A DNA stretch of 41,567 nucleotides, taken from Clostridia bacterium. GTDB lineage: Bacteria > Bacillota > Clostridia > Oscillospirales > Acutalibacteraceae. Below the pieces are notes generated by a model, which saw only the letters and a list, made by a program, of their open reading frames with translations, ran no database searches and was not told the origin of the DNA. The DNA lies in NCBI GenBank assembly GCA_017379935.1, contig JAFNVC010000004.1, positions 1 to 41,567 of the forward strand, written 5' to 3'. This document shows positions 9,001-17,195 of the stretch, piece by piece. Each line of letters opens with the position of its first letter. Position 1 is the stretch's first letter. The position numbers and the translations under genes are program-made.

Positions 9001-12000
9001 AAGGCATGTGCAGCTCAGATTGCTAAGCTTAAGCAGGACTATGCCGATGCTAAATCAAAAATTGCTCCTTGTAACAGTACTGTTATGCCCGGTAAGGCTC
9101 CGACCTGTGCTGCCAACGGCGTTACAGAAGGTAAATACTGCACAAATTGTGGTACAGTCAGTGTTGTGCAGGAACCTATCACAAAGCTTCCTCATGATTT
9201 CGGTGATACCACAATAACCGAGCTCGCAACAATTCAGTGTAAGAATTGTGATTATTCATATATGGTTCAGGAGTGCGAGGTAAGATACGGCAATCTCTTC
9301 AACCTTAGTAAGTTTATGTTCACCAATAGTGCAGGTGTAACAAACAACTTAGGCAAAGTTAATATAGATACACAAAAGGACACTATAACCTTCCGAAGCG
9401 TCGCTGAATCGGGTGAGGCTATAACAAATGCCTCCAACGGCACAGGCAGAGATACTACTCATGGTAACTATGCTATCCCTGTGGATGGTGGTGAAACCTA
9501 TGTTCTTGAGTATTTACTCGCTTCAACGGGTGTTGATACGGACGTATATATCTTCTGCTATGATGTTGAAAACAAATGTGTGGCCAATACATATGGCAAA
9601 TATTGCTCCGACTCTAGCGGAAAACCAGGTAAGTACACCTACGGCATTACTGTTCCTGAATCAACGTGCTATGTAGAACTGCGTTTTGACGTCGATACCC
9701 CGGGTGGTACCGCAATTTTCTCAAACATCGGCTTCTATAAAAAGGAATCGTACGATCTCTATGCAACAGAAAATCCGTATGCAAGACTCGGCTTCCTGAC
9801 AGGTGAGAGCAAGGAGCTTTATATTCCTAAGAAAACAGGCTATAATTTCCTCGGCTGGTATACATCAAACGGAAGAAAGATTGAAAACACAAATCAGCTT
9901 AATTGTACAGAAACCGTTTTCCCGCGTTGGGAGAAGCTCGGCTACAGCGTCAACTATAACGGCAATCTCTTCTCATTGACAGACTTTGCAAAAACAAATG
10001 ACTATAATATGCAGGGCGGAAATCCCGATGCTCATGTCTGGGCTGACTTTGAGGACGGTGTATTCCACACTCTTTCTGCCCGTGAAGGTGTTTACAGAGC
10101 AGACCTTAATGAGGCGCAGAACCTTGATGCTTACAATACACCCGGCTCGTACAAGGTGCCCGTTACTGCTGGTCAGGAGTATGTTTACACAATGACTCTT
10201 GCAAACAAGCAGGCTTATCAGTGTTACCTCTGGTTTTATGATTCAAGCGGTAGGGGAGTAACCTTCCCTGGTATGTCATCAAGCTGGATTAACCACGGTA
10301 CAAATGTTGCAACGGCAAAAGCAACATGGGAAGGCAATACACTTGTTATCAGATTCACTGCTCCCCAAGGCGCAACACACATAAGCTTCCGTATGGGTAC
10401 AACAGGCAAGGCGGGATTTGTGCAGTCATTCTCAGATATTGGTCTTTACACCGTTAAAGATTACGAGATTATGAAGGATGCTGTCAATTGTCCGGCAACT
10501 GTATATGTACCGGCAGGCGAAACTGTTACACTTGCAACTCCGACAAGAGACGGCTTCACCTTCAGAGGCTGGAAAACAGGTCAGTTTGGTACCGGATCAG
10601 ATTTCACAAGCACAAACACATCTTCTCTGTCAGCTTCCGCAAAGATTTATCCGGTATGGCAGATTAACAATCTTGCTCTTACCAAGGATTCCTATGCTCT
10701 TGACTTTGACACATCAATCACATTTGACCCTCTTGATAACGATGCTATCGCTAAAAATGAGGCAGAATACACAGGTGGTAGCTATGTGCTCAAATCTGTT
10801 ACATCTTCAAATGCTAAGGGAACATTCGTAATCAACGATGATAATACAGTAACTTATACCCCCGCTATCGGTGAGAATGCGACGATTGATTATACCGCAA
10901 CTCTCGACGCTTATGGTCTGAAAACAGAAGTTACAGGCAAGATCACAACAGTTCTTGCTTCAAACATTCTCTACGAGGATAATGTGTTCAAGGTTTCAGC
11001 AACAGATACAGGCAAAGAATGGACTTTAGGCACTCAGGACACTGTAACTCAGGCACTTCCCTCTGCAGCTGATGTTTACGGCTTCGATCCGATGTATGCT
11101 AACGCAAACACCTATTCAAACGGTTCAGTTAAGCAGGTCACTGTTAACGCCGGCAACAAAACATCACAGAAGCTTACGTTTAAATTCACAGGCACAGGCT
11201 TCACTCTTAACGGTGCTTGCGGCAGTGACACAGGTGTTCAGGTTATCGCAGTAAGAGACGGAAATAACAATCTCGTTAAATCCGCTGTTGTTGATACATA
11301 TTACAGCGACACATACGGTACTCTTTATCAGGCTCCTGTTTATAATGTCAGCGGTCTTACACACGGCACCTACACCGTAGAGGTTACTGCAGCTTATCTG
11401 CCTTCAATCTCAGGTGCGGTCAAGAATGATTCAAGCACCTTCAGCTCTATGTCAGCAAATGACAACGATCTTGAAGCTGCACTCGCAGACCTTGGTCTTG
11501 ATTATATCCTCGAGGCTGACGATGTTGATGTTGAGTGGTTCGATGATAATTCAGTTCTCAACGGTGGTACAGGTGCTTACGATCCCGAGTCATTCAGCAC
11601 TCAGGGCGTTACTGAGCTCAAAAACTATGTTGACTCAATCCGTGTCTTCGAGCCTGTTCAGAATGCTGATGAGCATTATATCGACAGCGAGAAGAATGCA
11701 AGATATTACAACATTGCTGATATGCTCCTTACGAAGGAAGGCTTCCTTCAGGGCTCCAACGGCTTTATTTATATTGAAGGAAAGAACGGCGTGTTTAATG
11801 CTGAGGACTACAAGAAGAGTGGCTCAAAGCATGAGGTTTATCTTGCAGGTACAACAAATGCTTCAGAGGCTCTTACCTTTAAGGTTGAAGGCTACAGTGC
11901 TGATTCAAGAGTAATGATCAGTGCCCGTGCGGCTTATGGTGTTCCCAATATTAAGCTCGGCGCTGAAAGAGTGGATACCATTATTACACCTAAAACCGAA

Positions 12001-12813
12001 ATGTATTACGACATTACTGATTTTGTCGCAGCTGATGGTACTGTAACAATTCAGAATGTTACTGCAGGCTCACTCCTCGCAATCGGCTACCTCAAGCTCA
12101 CAGGTGAAACAAGTCTTCAGGCAATGTCAGACCTTTCAACGACTATCGATATGATCGAAGCTCCGATTGAAGGCGAAATCACGGCATCAGGCTCAATCAC
12201 CAATGTTGAGTACACTCCGTCAACCGATTCTCATAACTCCTTCAACGTCACTGTCAACGGCAGACCGACTATGATTCAGTTTATCGAGATGGACGGCGGC
12301 ACAAGAACCTATGACCGTAACAACAAGAACGTTGTTATCAAGTCTTACAACGCTGACGGCGTTGAGGTAAACTCACTTGACCGTACGGTTGCTTACGAGG
12401 TTTGGACAATCAATACAAACCTCACAGGACCCGACGTGAAGGTGCGTGCAAAGTATATCTCAGACGGCGCTTACAAGTGGGAGAATGAATGCTATTCCTT
12501 CACTTACGAAATCCTCGAGCCCGAGTACGATGCAGAAATCAGAGAGATCACTCCCGCTGCTGCTTCGGGCAAGAAGGGCGCAGTTTCCGTCAAGGTGGTT
12601 ACAGGTCCCGATGCTCAGGGTATCCGCTTCGTGATGCCTGACGGCTCAACCTGCACATACTATGCAGCTAATGCTGTTCAGCTCGAAAACGGCAACCTCG
12701 AATTTACAGGCAATGCCTGGATGAACGAGGACGGTCTCAACTCTATTTCTGTTAACGTTAAGGTTAACGGTGTATGGAAGGACCTCGGCGCATTCGATTA
12801 CACAGTTGAATAA
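6079..12813 (+). CDS. Giant secreted multidomain protein with N-terminal GH43-like domain, LamG-like domain and InlB-type repeats
   Basis: A 2244-residue protein; GGAGGT at 6068-6073 supports the start. Order: signal peptide (1 to about 33); GH43-like five-bladed propeller (about 41-415) with R-D-P at 89-91 (D90), W-A-P-Q at 173-176, D250/D252, L-E-G-G at 326-329 (E327 as candidate general acid) and S-P-R-H-G-S at 388-393; LamG/concanavalin-like domain (about 425-690); an unrecognised AT-rich-coded segment (about 710-915); a Cys-rich part with C-T-N-C-G and C-K-N-C (about 1010-1060); two copies of a [beta-sandwich + InlB-type repeat] unit (about 1070-1540, repeats with F-L-G-W-Y and F-R-G-W-K); Ig/VCBS-like and jelly-roll-like parts; a C-terminal tandem beta module (about 2030-2244). 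GH43 enzymes act on arabino- and xylo-glycans. There is no dockerin, LPXTG or SLH domain, so the anchoring is unclear. It is a single-gene unit ended by a terminator. Confidence 0.8.
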   Translation: MKKIGKRILSTILAVATIMSCWVWMAPEQSEAAAATTDAKDHYLFAYFTGTSKEGQTIHLAVSEDGYNFTALRNNEPILIPSKGVGNVRDPYIWYNEQDHYYYIIATDLDFTDGGGDYYNRWAMNEDTDYSDNSQSFLIWRSRDLINWYDEVMIDVAAMSHLIGDTSRMTQVWAPQVLWDGTSYIVYFTLCCEQTKIDGSTRHDWTPAKDGEDNGRNMEIVYLRTSDLLDRDAYYEYGVLYDNPAKNTIDADIIYNEKNGKYYLFYKNEDGYDPENVQQIYDKILTRDWKSVHYLVGDSPTGPFTKPAASHDDYGFRVFDGISERLEGGNGFFDNEGHLVVYADAYDKGDAYFYVARSKNDSFTEWDYINESNKGSYGISTFNINSLSPRHGSVVKITVDEYNRLLDNAYSIKSSSFPMGENLEDHLVGRFFTTTNALENAVEGKPNLDSANGITMEKRSDTGEYCAKFSTTQYASIDLEKLFTEDLNYDDGFTITFKAMANSRTDGNHQKIFDIADVFGKRTGAESYINFSTGDGTAAYLDSYYGPGNTKAGLGTDVHSWANDDNTNRTDGKWHEYLISSANGNLLVYIDGKLAMSRNRFTTGQRPNKYSDKENFSDRVLQVPVRYTDEWYKVIGNSTINIGKSGWNDPYFQGSITNFCIYDCSMSYYDIETVTNAQENAAGIKPDTVTTYSTFSSAIPSFTHSSTSQMASLEGKNFSNILYSPQYTDLPDGTDNPNGTFALAPFEDNGFYFALYYAKNTVLFVDGASTPKLPVFAGLRVKNKRDADVTQIYPIVHQTNDKSDSKIFSLVNRWHGWHNSSKFHESINNPDGITTGHNSTTSGACDLDNSDNELWYIGNTLSLNTNAVTFNNGYQKVILSWHLTYDWQEKGTWGWKDWQTNRTKDFYVKDAPIWVIDLRPYVTLRNTAVSEYVTYVTKQNVCPGSIAAYKAVVEEIMKFNPHNYSYSSGTETAVKACAAQIAKLKQDYADAKSKIAPCNSTVMPGKAPTCAANGVTEGKYCTNCGTVSVVQEPITKLPHDFGDTTITELATIQCKNCDYSYMVQECEVRYGNLFNLSKFMFTNSAGVTNNLGKVNIDTQKDTITFRSVAESGEAITNASNGTGRDTTHGNYAIPVDGGETYVLEYLLASTGVDTDVYIFCYDVENKCVANTYGKYCSDSSGKPGKYTYGITVPESTCYVELRFDVDTPGGTAIFSNIGFYKKESYDLYATENPYARLGFLTGESKELYIPKKTGYNFLGWYTSNGRKIENTNQLNCTETVFPRWEKLGYSVNYNGNLFSLTDFAKTNDYNMQGGNPDAHVWADFEDGVFHTLSAREGVYRADLNEAQNLDAYNTPGSYKVPVTAGQEYVYTMTLANKQAYQCYLWFYDSSGRGVTFPGMSSSWINHGTNVATAKATWEGNTLVIRFTAPQGATHISFRMGTTGKAGFVQSFSDIGLYTVKDYEIMKDAVNCPATVYVPAGETVTLATPTRDGFTFRGWKTGQFGTGSDFTSTNTSSLSASAKIYPVWQINNLALTKDSYALDFDTSITFDPLDNDAIAKNEAEYTGGSYVLKSVTSSNAKGTFVINDDNTVTYTPAIGENATIDYTATLDAYGLKTEVTGKITTVLASNILYEDNVFKVSATDTGKEWTLGTQDTVTQALPSAADVYGFDPMYANANTYSNGSVKQVTVNAGNKTSQKLTFKFTGTGFTLNGACGSDTGVQVIAVRDGNNNLVKSAVVDTYYSDTYGTLYQAPVYNVSGLTHGTYTVEVTAAYLPSISGAVKNDSSTFSSMSANDNDLEAALADLGLDYILEADDVDVEWFDDNSVLNGGTGAYDPESFSTQGVTELKNYVDSIRVFEPVQNADEHYIDSEKNARYYNIADMLLTKEGFLQGSNGFIYIEGKNGVFNAEDYKKSGSKHEVYLAGTTNASEALTFKVEGYSADSRVMISARAAYGVPNIKLGAERVDTIITPKTEMYYDITDFVAADGTVTIQNVTAGSLLAIGYLKLTGETSLQAMSDLSTTIDMIEAPIEGEITASGSITNVEYTPSTDSHNSFNVTVNGRPTMIQFIEMDGGTRTYDRNNKNVVIKSYNADGVEVNSLDRTVAYEVWTINTNLTGPDVKVRAKYISDGAYKWENECYSFTYEILEPEYDAEIREITPAAASGKKGAVSVKVVTGPDAQGIRFVMPDGSTCTYYAANAVQLENGNLEFTGNAWMNEDGLNSISVNVKVNGVWKDLGAFDYTVE

Positions 12814-12818
12814 ACTAA

Positions 12819-12852
12819 AAGGCAACCGAGCGATCGGTTGCCTTAAGTTTTA
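12819..12852 (+). terminator. Intrinsic terminator after the giant gene
   Basis: A perfect 11-bp stem (12819-12829 with 12834-12844), a GCGA loop and a modest T tract (AAGTTTTAT). It ends the giant gene 6 bases after its stop. Confidence 0.85.
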
Positions 12853-12867
12853 TCTCCGTGTCCCGTG

Positions 12868-12896
12868 TTGACTTTTATATATAAAAGGTATAAGAT
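12868..12896 (+). promoter_or_regulatory. Sigma-A promoter for glpK-malic enzyme operon
   Basis: TTGACT at 12868-12873, a 17-base spacer and TAAGAT at 12891-12896, followed by AAGGAGG and the glpK start. I see no GlpP-type terminator/antiterminator leader. Confidence 0.75.
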
Positions 12897-12928
12897 GTAT
12901 ACATATATATTACAAGGAGGCTATGCCT

Positions 12929-14428
12929 ATGTATATTATGGCTCTTGACCAGGGTACGACAAGCTCACGCGCGATTGTTTTTGACAAGCAGGGCAAAATC
13001 GTTTCTATGGCGCAGAATGAATTTGATCAGATTTATCCTAAAACGGGTTGGGTTGAACACAATCCTATGGATATTCTTTACAGCCAGATGAAGGCTATTA
13101 CATCTGTTATAAACTCGGGTGACTTCGATGTCCGTAAAATTGCAGGTATCGGCATTACTAACCAGCGTGAAACAACGATTATCTGGGATAAGGAAACCGG
13201 CAAGCCTGTCTATAACGCTATCGTATGGCAGTGCCGCCGAACAGCTGAGCTTTGTGAGCAGCTTAAGGCGGAGGGACTCGGCGATTACATCCGTGAGCAT
13301 ACGGGACTTCTGATTGATGCCTACTTCTCGGGCACAAAAATCAAGTGGATTCTCGATAACGTAGAGGGTGCGCGTGAGAGTGCAGAGAACGGCAAGCTTC
13401 TTTTCGGTACGGTTGAAACATGGCTCATCTGGAATCTTACCGGAGGTAAGGTTCATATTACGGACTATTCAAATGCATCAAGAACAATGCTTTTTGATGT
13501 TGATAAGCTCGAGTGGGACGAATATCTCTGTGAGAAGCTCGGCGTACCTATGTGTATGCTTCCGAAGCCCGTTGAATCCAGCGCGATTTACGGTGAGGTT
13601 GCACCGAATATTCTCGGTCTTGAGGAGCTTTCCGGCATTCCGATCTGCGGTGCAATCGGCGACCAGCCTGCCGCACTTTTCGGTCAGGCGTGCTTCAATC
13701 CGGGACAGGCAAAGAACACCTACGGTACGGGTTGCTTCCTTCTTATGAATACGGGTGAAAAGCGCGTTGATTCGAAGCACAATCTTCTTACGGGTGTTGC
13801 GTGGAGTCTTAATGGTAAAACTACATATTCAATTGAGGGCAGTGCCTTCAATGCGGGCTCTGTTATCAAGTGGCTGCGCGATGAGCTTCGTCTTATCGAC
13901 CATGCGAGCCGATGCGATGAGCTTGCCGAAAGTGTACCCGATGCAAACGGAATGTATCTTGTTCCCGCGTTCACGGGACTCGGTGCACCGTATTGGGATA
14001 TGTATGCACGCGGTACGATTGTCGGTCTTACACGCGGTGTCAGCCGTGCCCATTTTGCGAGAGCTGTTCTTGAAAGCATCGCGTTTCAGGTGACAGACCT
14101 TCTGGAAGCTATGGCAAAGGATTCACAGATTACACTTTCAGAGCTTCGTGTTGACGGCGGTGCAAGCATAAGCAATATTATGATGCAGATTCAGGCAAAC
14201 CTTATCCGCACAATGGTCAACCGTCCGAGAACGGTTGAAACTACGGCACTCGGCGCAGCATATCTCGCAGGCCTTGCAGTCGGAATGTGGAAGAATCTTG
14301 ACGAGATCGAGCAGAACCGTGAGGTAGAAAAGGTGTTTATTCCGAAAATGGATAAGGATGAAAGAGATAAGCTCTATAAGGGCTGGCTTCGTGCGGTTGA
14401 GCGTTCGAAGGGCTGGGAGCAGGAATAA
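12929..14428 (+). CDS. glpK: Glycerol kinase
   Basis: ATP:glycerol 3-phosphotransferase, about 499 residues, the usual length. The N-terminus has A-L-D-Q-G-T-T-S-S-R-A, then G-I-T-N-Q-R-E-T-T-I-I-W and N-A-I-V-W-Q-C-R-R-T, a near-complete match to E. coli GlpK motifs. Also present are Y-F-S-G-T-K-I-K-W-I, D-Y-S-N-A-S-R-T-M-L-F, G-D-Q-P-A-A-L-F-G-Q, T-Y-G-T-G-C-F, F-T-G-L-G-A-P-Y-W-D and R-V-D-G-G-A. I start at the third methionine codon (12929): AAGGAGG ends at 12920, giving 8 bases of spacing, against only 2 bases for the in-frame ATG at 12923. Gram-positive GlpK is often activated by HPr phosphorylation of a His in the G-V-A-W/E-H region; I cannot confirm that site here. Malic enzyme follows after 35 bases with no terminator between. 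No glycerol facilitator or glpD is in the window. Confidence 0.97.
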   Translation: MYIMALDQGTTSSRAIVFDKQGKIVSMAQNEFDQIYPKTGWVEHNPMDILYSQMKAITSVINSGDFDVRKIAGIGITNQRETTIIWDKETGKPVYNAIVWQCRRTAELCEQLKAEGLGDYIREHTGLLIDAYFSGTKIKWILDNVEGARESAENGKLLFGTVETWLIWNLTGGKVHITDYSNASRTMLFDVDKLEWDEYLCEKLGVPMCMLPKPVESSAIYGEVAPNILGLEELSGIPICGAIGDQPAALFGQACFNPGQAKNTYGTGCFLLMNTGEKRVDSKHNLLTGVAWSLNGKTTYSIEGSAFNAGSVIKWLRDELRLIDHASRCDELAESVPDANGMYLVPAFTGLGAPYWDMYARGTIVGLTRGVSRAHFARAVLESIAFQVTDLLEAMAKDSQITLSELRVDGGASISNIMMQIQANLIRTMVNRPRTVETTALGAAYLAGLAVGMWKNLDEIEQNREVEKVFIPKMDKDERDKLYKGWLRAVERSKGWEQE

Positions 14429-14463
14429 AAACGGACATTTCCCTTTAGGAGGATTTACATACA

Positions 14464-15633
14464 ATGGATTACGCAAAAGAATCTCTTAAGCTCCACTATG
14501 AATGGAACGGTAAAATCGAGGTAGTGGCGAGAGCAAAGGTTGATAACAAGGAAGCACTTTCACTCGCATATACGCCGGGCGTTGCACAGCCCTGTCTTGA
14601 AATTCAGAAGGATATAAACAAAAGCTATGAGCTGACACGCCGTTCAAATCTCGTTGCGGTTATAACAGACGGCTCTGCTGTTCTCGGTCTCGGCGATATC
14701 GGACCGGAGGCAGGTATGCCTGTTATGGAAGGTAAATGCGTTCTCTTCAAGGAGTTCGGCGGAGTTGACGCTTTCCCGCTTTGTATCCGTACGCAGGATG
14801 TTGATGAGTTTGTCAATACAGTTGCGCTTCTCTGCGGAAGCTTCGGAGGCATTAACCTTGAGGATATCGCGGCACCCCGTTGCTTCGAGATTGAACGAAA
14901 GCTTAAGGAGAAGGCTGATATTCCGATTTTTCACGATGATCAGCACGGAACGGCAGTTATCTGCTGTGCGGCTCTTATCAACTCGCTGAAGCTTGTCGGC
15001 AAGAGGATTGAGGAATGTACCGCAGTTTTCAACGGTGCGGGAGCGGCAGGTGTTGCTATCGCAAAGCTGTTCAAGGTGATGGGCATCGGCGATATTATTA
15101 TGTGTGACCGCAAGGGCGTTATCTGTGACGGTGACGAGCTTGCACCTGCAAAGCAGGATATCGCAGATTTCACGAACAAGAACCGAATCCGCGGTACGCT
15201 CGCAGATGCTATGAAGGGCGCAGATATCTTTATCGGAGTTTCCGCTCCGGGTGTTGTGACGCAGGATATGATCCGTTCAATGGCAAAGGATCCGATTGTT
15301 CTGGCTATGGCGAACCCTGTTCCGGAGATTATGCCTGACCTTGCCAAAGAGGCGGGTGCGGCGGTTGTCGGCACAGGCAGAAGCGATTTCCCGAATCAGG
15401 TAAACAATGTACTCGCGTTTCCCGGAATTTTCCGCGGTGCTCTCGATGTCAGAGCAAGCGACATCAACGAGGAGATGAAGATTGCGGCGGCAAAAGCACT
15501 TGCGGATCTTGTTTCCGATGAGGAGCTTAATCCCGAATATGTTATCCCGAAGGCATTCGATCCGAGGGTAGGCGGTGCGGTTGCGGCGGCAGTTGCACAG
15601 GCAGCAAGAGATTCAGGTGTTGCAAGAATATAA
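14464..15633 (+). CDS. NAD(P)-dependent malic enzyme (short bacterial form)
   Basis: Oxidative decarboxylation of malate to pyruvate and CO2. It has 389 residues, the length of the compact bacterial malic enzymes without a phosphotransacetylase tail. Visible motifs are A-Y-T-P-G-V at 35-40 (Y36), the catalytic Lys region M-E-G-K at 88-91, N-L-E-D at 131-134, the metal-binding H-D-D-Q-H-G-T-A at 157-164, the nucleotide-binding G-A-G-A-A-G at 191-196, and A-M-A-N-P-V-P-E near 283. AGGAGG precedes the start. The gene shares the glpK transcript, so the pair feeds glycerol carbon and malate into pyruvate metabolism. Cofactor choice (NAD or NADP) cannot be decided by eye. Confidence 0.95.
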   Translation: MDYAKESLKLHYEWNGKIEVVARAKVDNKEALSLAYTPGVAQPCLEIQKDINKSYELTRRSNLVAVITDGSAVLGLGDIGPEAGMPVMEGKCVLFKEFGGVDAFPLCIRTQDVDEFVNTVALLCGSFGGINLEDIAAPRCFEIERKLKEKADIPIFHDDQHGTAVICCAALINSLKLVGKRIEECTAVFNGAGAAGVAIAKLFKVMGIGDIIMCDRKGVICDGDELAPAKQDIADFTNKNRIRGTLADAMKGADIFIGVSAPGVVTQDMIRSMAKDPIVLAMANPVPEIMPDLAKEAGAAVVGTGRSDFPNQVNNVLAFPGIFRGALDVRASDINEEMKIAAAKALADLVSDEELNPEYVIPKAFDPRVGGAVAAAVAQAARDSGVARI

Positions 15634-15672
15634 AAAACGGAGATGATTTCAATCGGAAATCATCTCCGTTTT
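15634..15672. terminator. Bidirectional terminator between malic enzyme and radical SAM genes
   Basis: A perfect 17-bp stem (15634-15650 with 15656-15672) with a 5-base loop. It starts with AAAA and ends with TTTT, so it serves both the plus-strand operon and the convergent minus-strand gene ending at 15675. Confidence 0.93.
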
Positions 15673-15674
15673 AA

Positions 15675-16277
15675 CTATTTGATCCAATTTCTGACGCGAA
15701 GCTCAATTTCCATTTCGTCCGCAATTTTTTGACACCGTTCAATCTCCTCTTCGGAAATCGCATCAACCAGCGTGAACTTAACGCTCGGTATATACTTTTT
15801 GCAATCCTCTGAAAATTTGAGAAGAGCGGAGTAGGCTTCTTCGCCGAACTTCGGACGGGCAACACGCTGATAGCTTTCGCTGTCGGGAGCATTGAGGCTT
15901 ATTGAAATGCTGTCAACAACACCCTCAAGCAGATGCGCGGTCGGCCTGCCGTTGATAAGGTCGGAAAGTCCGTTTGAATTAAGTCTTATTTTAAGTCCGT
16001 GCTTTTCCTTAAGATACTTTGCCGTTTCGATAAGAATATCGAGCGCCTGAGTCGGCTCACCGTAGCCGCAGAAAACAACCTCGCTGTACGGTGAAAAATC
16101 GAAGGCATCAATCTCTGCCTTGATTTCCTCGAGTGTCGGATCCTTTTTCAGCCAGAGTGATTCAGCCGAGCCGAGACCGTCGCCGTTGCTTCTGATGCAG
16201 AAAATACATCTGCACGGACATTTGTTTGTAATATTCATATACGCACTGCCTGCGTAGGTGTAAATTATATCAGCCAT
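15675..16277 (-). CDS. Small radical SAM protein, TatD-associated-like
   Basis: A 200-residue radical SAM protein starting with M-A-D-I-I-Y-T-Y. An upstream in-frame ATG at 16352 lies inside the preceding gene and has no ribosome site, while GGAGGT (complement of 16287-16292) serves the ATG at 16277. The cluster motif is C20-x3-C24-x2-C27, with an extra C22. It is followed by I-R-S-N-G-D-G and S-L-W-L-K-K-D-P-T, a pattern I associate with TatD-linked small radical SAM proteins. G-Y-G-E-P-T (SAM-binding GGE-like) lies near 70, with N-S-N-G-L and S-I-S-L-N-A further on. The length is that of the minimal radical SAM core with no C-terminal substrate domain. It follows the ECF S-component gene by 22 bases, so they are probably an operon. 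The substrate is unknown. Confidence 0.83.
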   Translation of the reverse strand: MADIIYTYAGSAYMNITNKCPCRCIFCIRSNGDGLGSAESLWLKKDPTLEEIKAEIDAFDFSPYSEVVFCGYGEPTQALDILIETAKYLKEKHGLKIRLNSNGLSDLINGRPTAHLLEGVVDSISISLNAPDSESYQRVARPKFGEEAYSALLKFSEDCKKYIPSVKFTLVDAISEEEIERCQKIADEMEIELRVRNWIK

Positions 16278-16299
16278 AACCTTCAGACCTCCGTGTCTG

Positions 16300-16863
16300 T
16301 TATATTTTACTTTTAATATTGATTTTGTCAAGAGCAATTGCAAGCGGAACAAAAACAGCTGCGCTGCCGACAGCCTGTGTTACGCTACCGGGGACAGAGT
16401 AAAGTGCAGCCGTCCACGGAGCAGGGGAGAACAGGTAATTTATAAAGCCTTCGGCACCTGCAGAAGAAACCGAGAGAAGCACAGCTTCCGCAATGTAATA
16501 ACCCGCAATTGTAATCAACGAGGCGATCGGCAAAGCCAGCGCGATTCGTCCGGTCATAATCTTAGTGCCTTTATTGCTGAAGGGGACAACGAGCAGTGCT
16601 TTTATTATGAGTGTGGGCACTATATATAATGTATAACCGCCGAGTGCATCTGCAAGCATACCGCCGAGCCCTGCACATACCATCGCAAGGGGAGCGGGTA
16701 ACAGAGCAGCGGTAAGATATATCAGAGCATCCCCAAGGTGAATGTAACCGTTATGAGAGGGGATTTTAACAGAGAAGGTCAGCACGGTGATGCTTGCTGC
16801 AAGCACGGAGGCAAGAACGATCTGCTGCAGTATTTTCTTTTGGCCGTTTCTGTTCATAGTCAT
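16300..16863 (-). CDS. ECF-type transporter S component-like membrane protein
   Basis: A 187-residue hydrophobic protein with five or six predicted membrane segments. The segment G-Y-I-H-L-G-D-A-L-I-Y-L-T-A-A near 40-53 is the typical second-helix motif of energy-coupling-factor substrate-capture (S) proteins. G-G-M-L-A-D-A-L-G-G-Y near 67-77 is also typical. S components bind a vitamin or similar small molecule and pair with a shared EcfT/A/A' module, which is absent here. It is the first gene of a two-gene operon with a radical SAM protein, so the ligand may be a cofactor or precursor linked to that enzyme (inference). AAAGGA lies before the start. Substrate specificity cannot be called. 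Confidence 0.82.
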   Translation of the reverse strand: MTMNRNGQKKILQQIVLASVLAASITVLTFSVKIPSHNGYIHLGDALIYLTAALLPAPLAMVCAGLGGMLADALGGYTLYIVPTLIIKALLVVPFSNKGTKIMTGRIALALPIASLITIAGYYIAEAVLLSVSSAGAEGFINYLFSPAPWTAALYSVPGSVTQAVGSAAVFVPLAIALDKINIKSKI

Positions 16864-16888
16864 ACCATCCTTTATGTTAATACAGAAA

Positions 16889-16913
16889 ATATTGCTTTTT
16901 CAAAAAGTAATAT
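16889..16913. promoter_or_regulatory. 25-bp palindrome in the ECF leader (possible operator)
   Basis: ATATTGCTTTTT and AAAAAGTAATAT face each other around a central C, with one mismatch in 12 pairs. It lies between the minus-strand promoter at 16952-16980 and the ECF start at 16863. It could be a repressor site or a weak hairpin. I do not recognise the consensus. Confidence 0.45.
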
Positions 16914-16951
16914 CCCTGATAAGAATTACTGCTTGCGCATTTACAACAAAA

Positions 16952-16980
16952 ATTTTATCACCTTTTTGTATCATCTGCAA
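16952..16980 (-). promoter_or_regulatory. Candidate promoter for the ECF/radical SAM operon
   Basis: On the minus strand: TTGCAG (16980-16975), a 17-base spacer and TAAAAT (16957-16952). The start of transcription would fall just upstream of the 25-bp palindrome. The -35 box is only partly consensus. Confidence 0.55.
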
Positions 16981-17073
16981 CACCCTACAAAGGCAATATT
17001 AAAATTTCGTTCAATTTGCTGAAAAGTTGACAAAACGTTTGCGAAATTTCATATCTTTTTTATTAAAAATCTA

Positions 17074-17102
17074 TTTACAAATTGGTTTTTATTTGATAAT
17101 AT
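17074..17102 (+). promoter_or_regulatory. Candidate promoter for the first dockerin protein gene
   Basis: TTTACA at 17074-17079, a 17-base spacer and TAATAT at 17097-17102, leaving a leader of about 90 bases. The leader has a weak hairpin (17109-17113 with 17128-17132). The rest of the 332-base divergent gap (16864-17195) is AT-rich with no gene. Confidence 0.5.
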
Positions 17103-17195
17103 TAGTATAAGCCAAAGTGTATTAGTGGGCTTGTATAACTATTCCCTGATACATCTACAGTGTTTACTTGGCAACTTAAATGGAGGTGTTTTTAG

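Noticed and set aside
6079-12813. Wall-anchoring signal in the giant protein
   Set aside because: No LPXTG, SLH, dockerin or C-terminal membrane segment is visible; the protein ends right after a beta module.
12923-12928. Upstream ATG as glpK start
   Set aside because: Only 2 bases separate it from AAGGAGG; the ATG at 12929 has the normal 8-base spacing and gives the usual GlpK N-terminus.
16864-17195. Riboswitch in the divergent gap
   Set aside because: I find only AT-rich sequence, a palindrome and a weak hairpin; none matches a riboswitch core I know.
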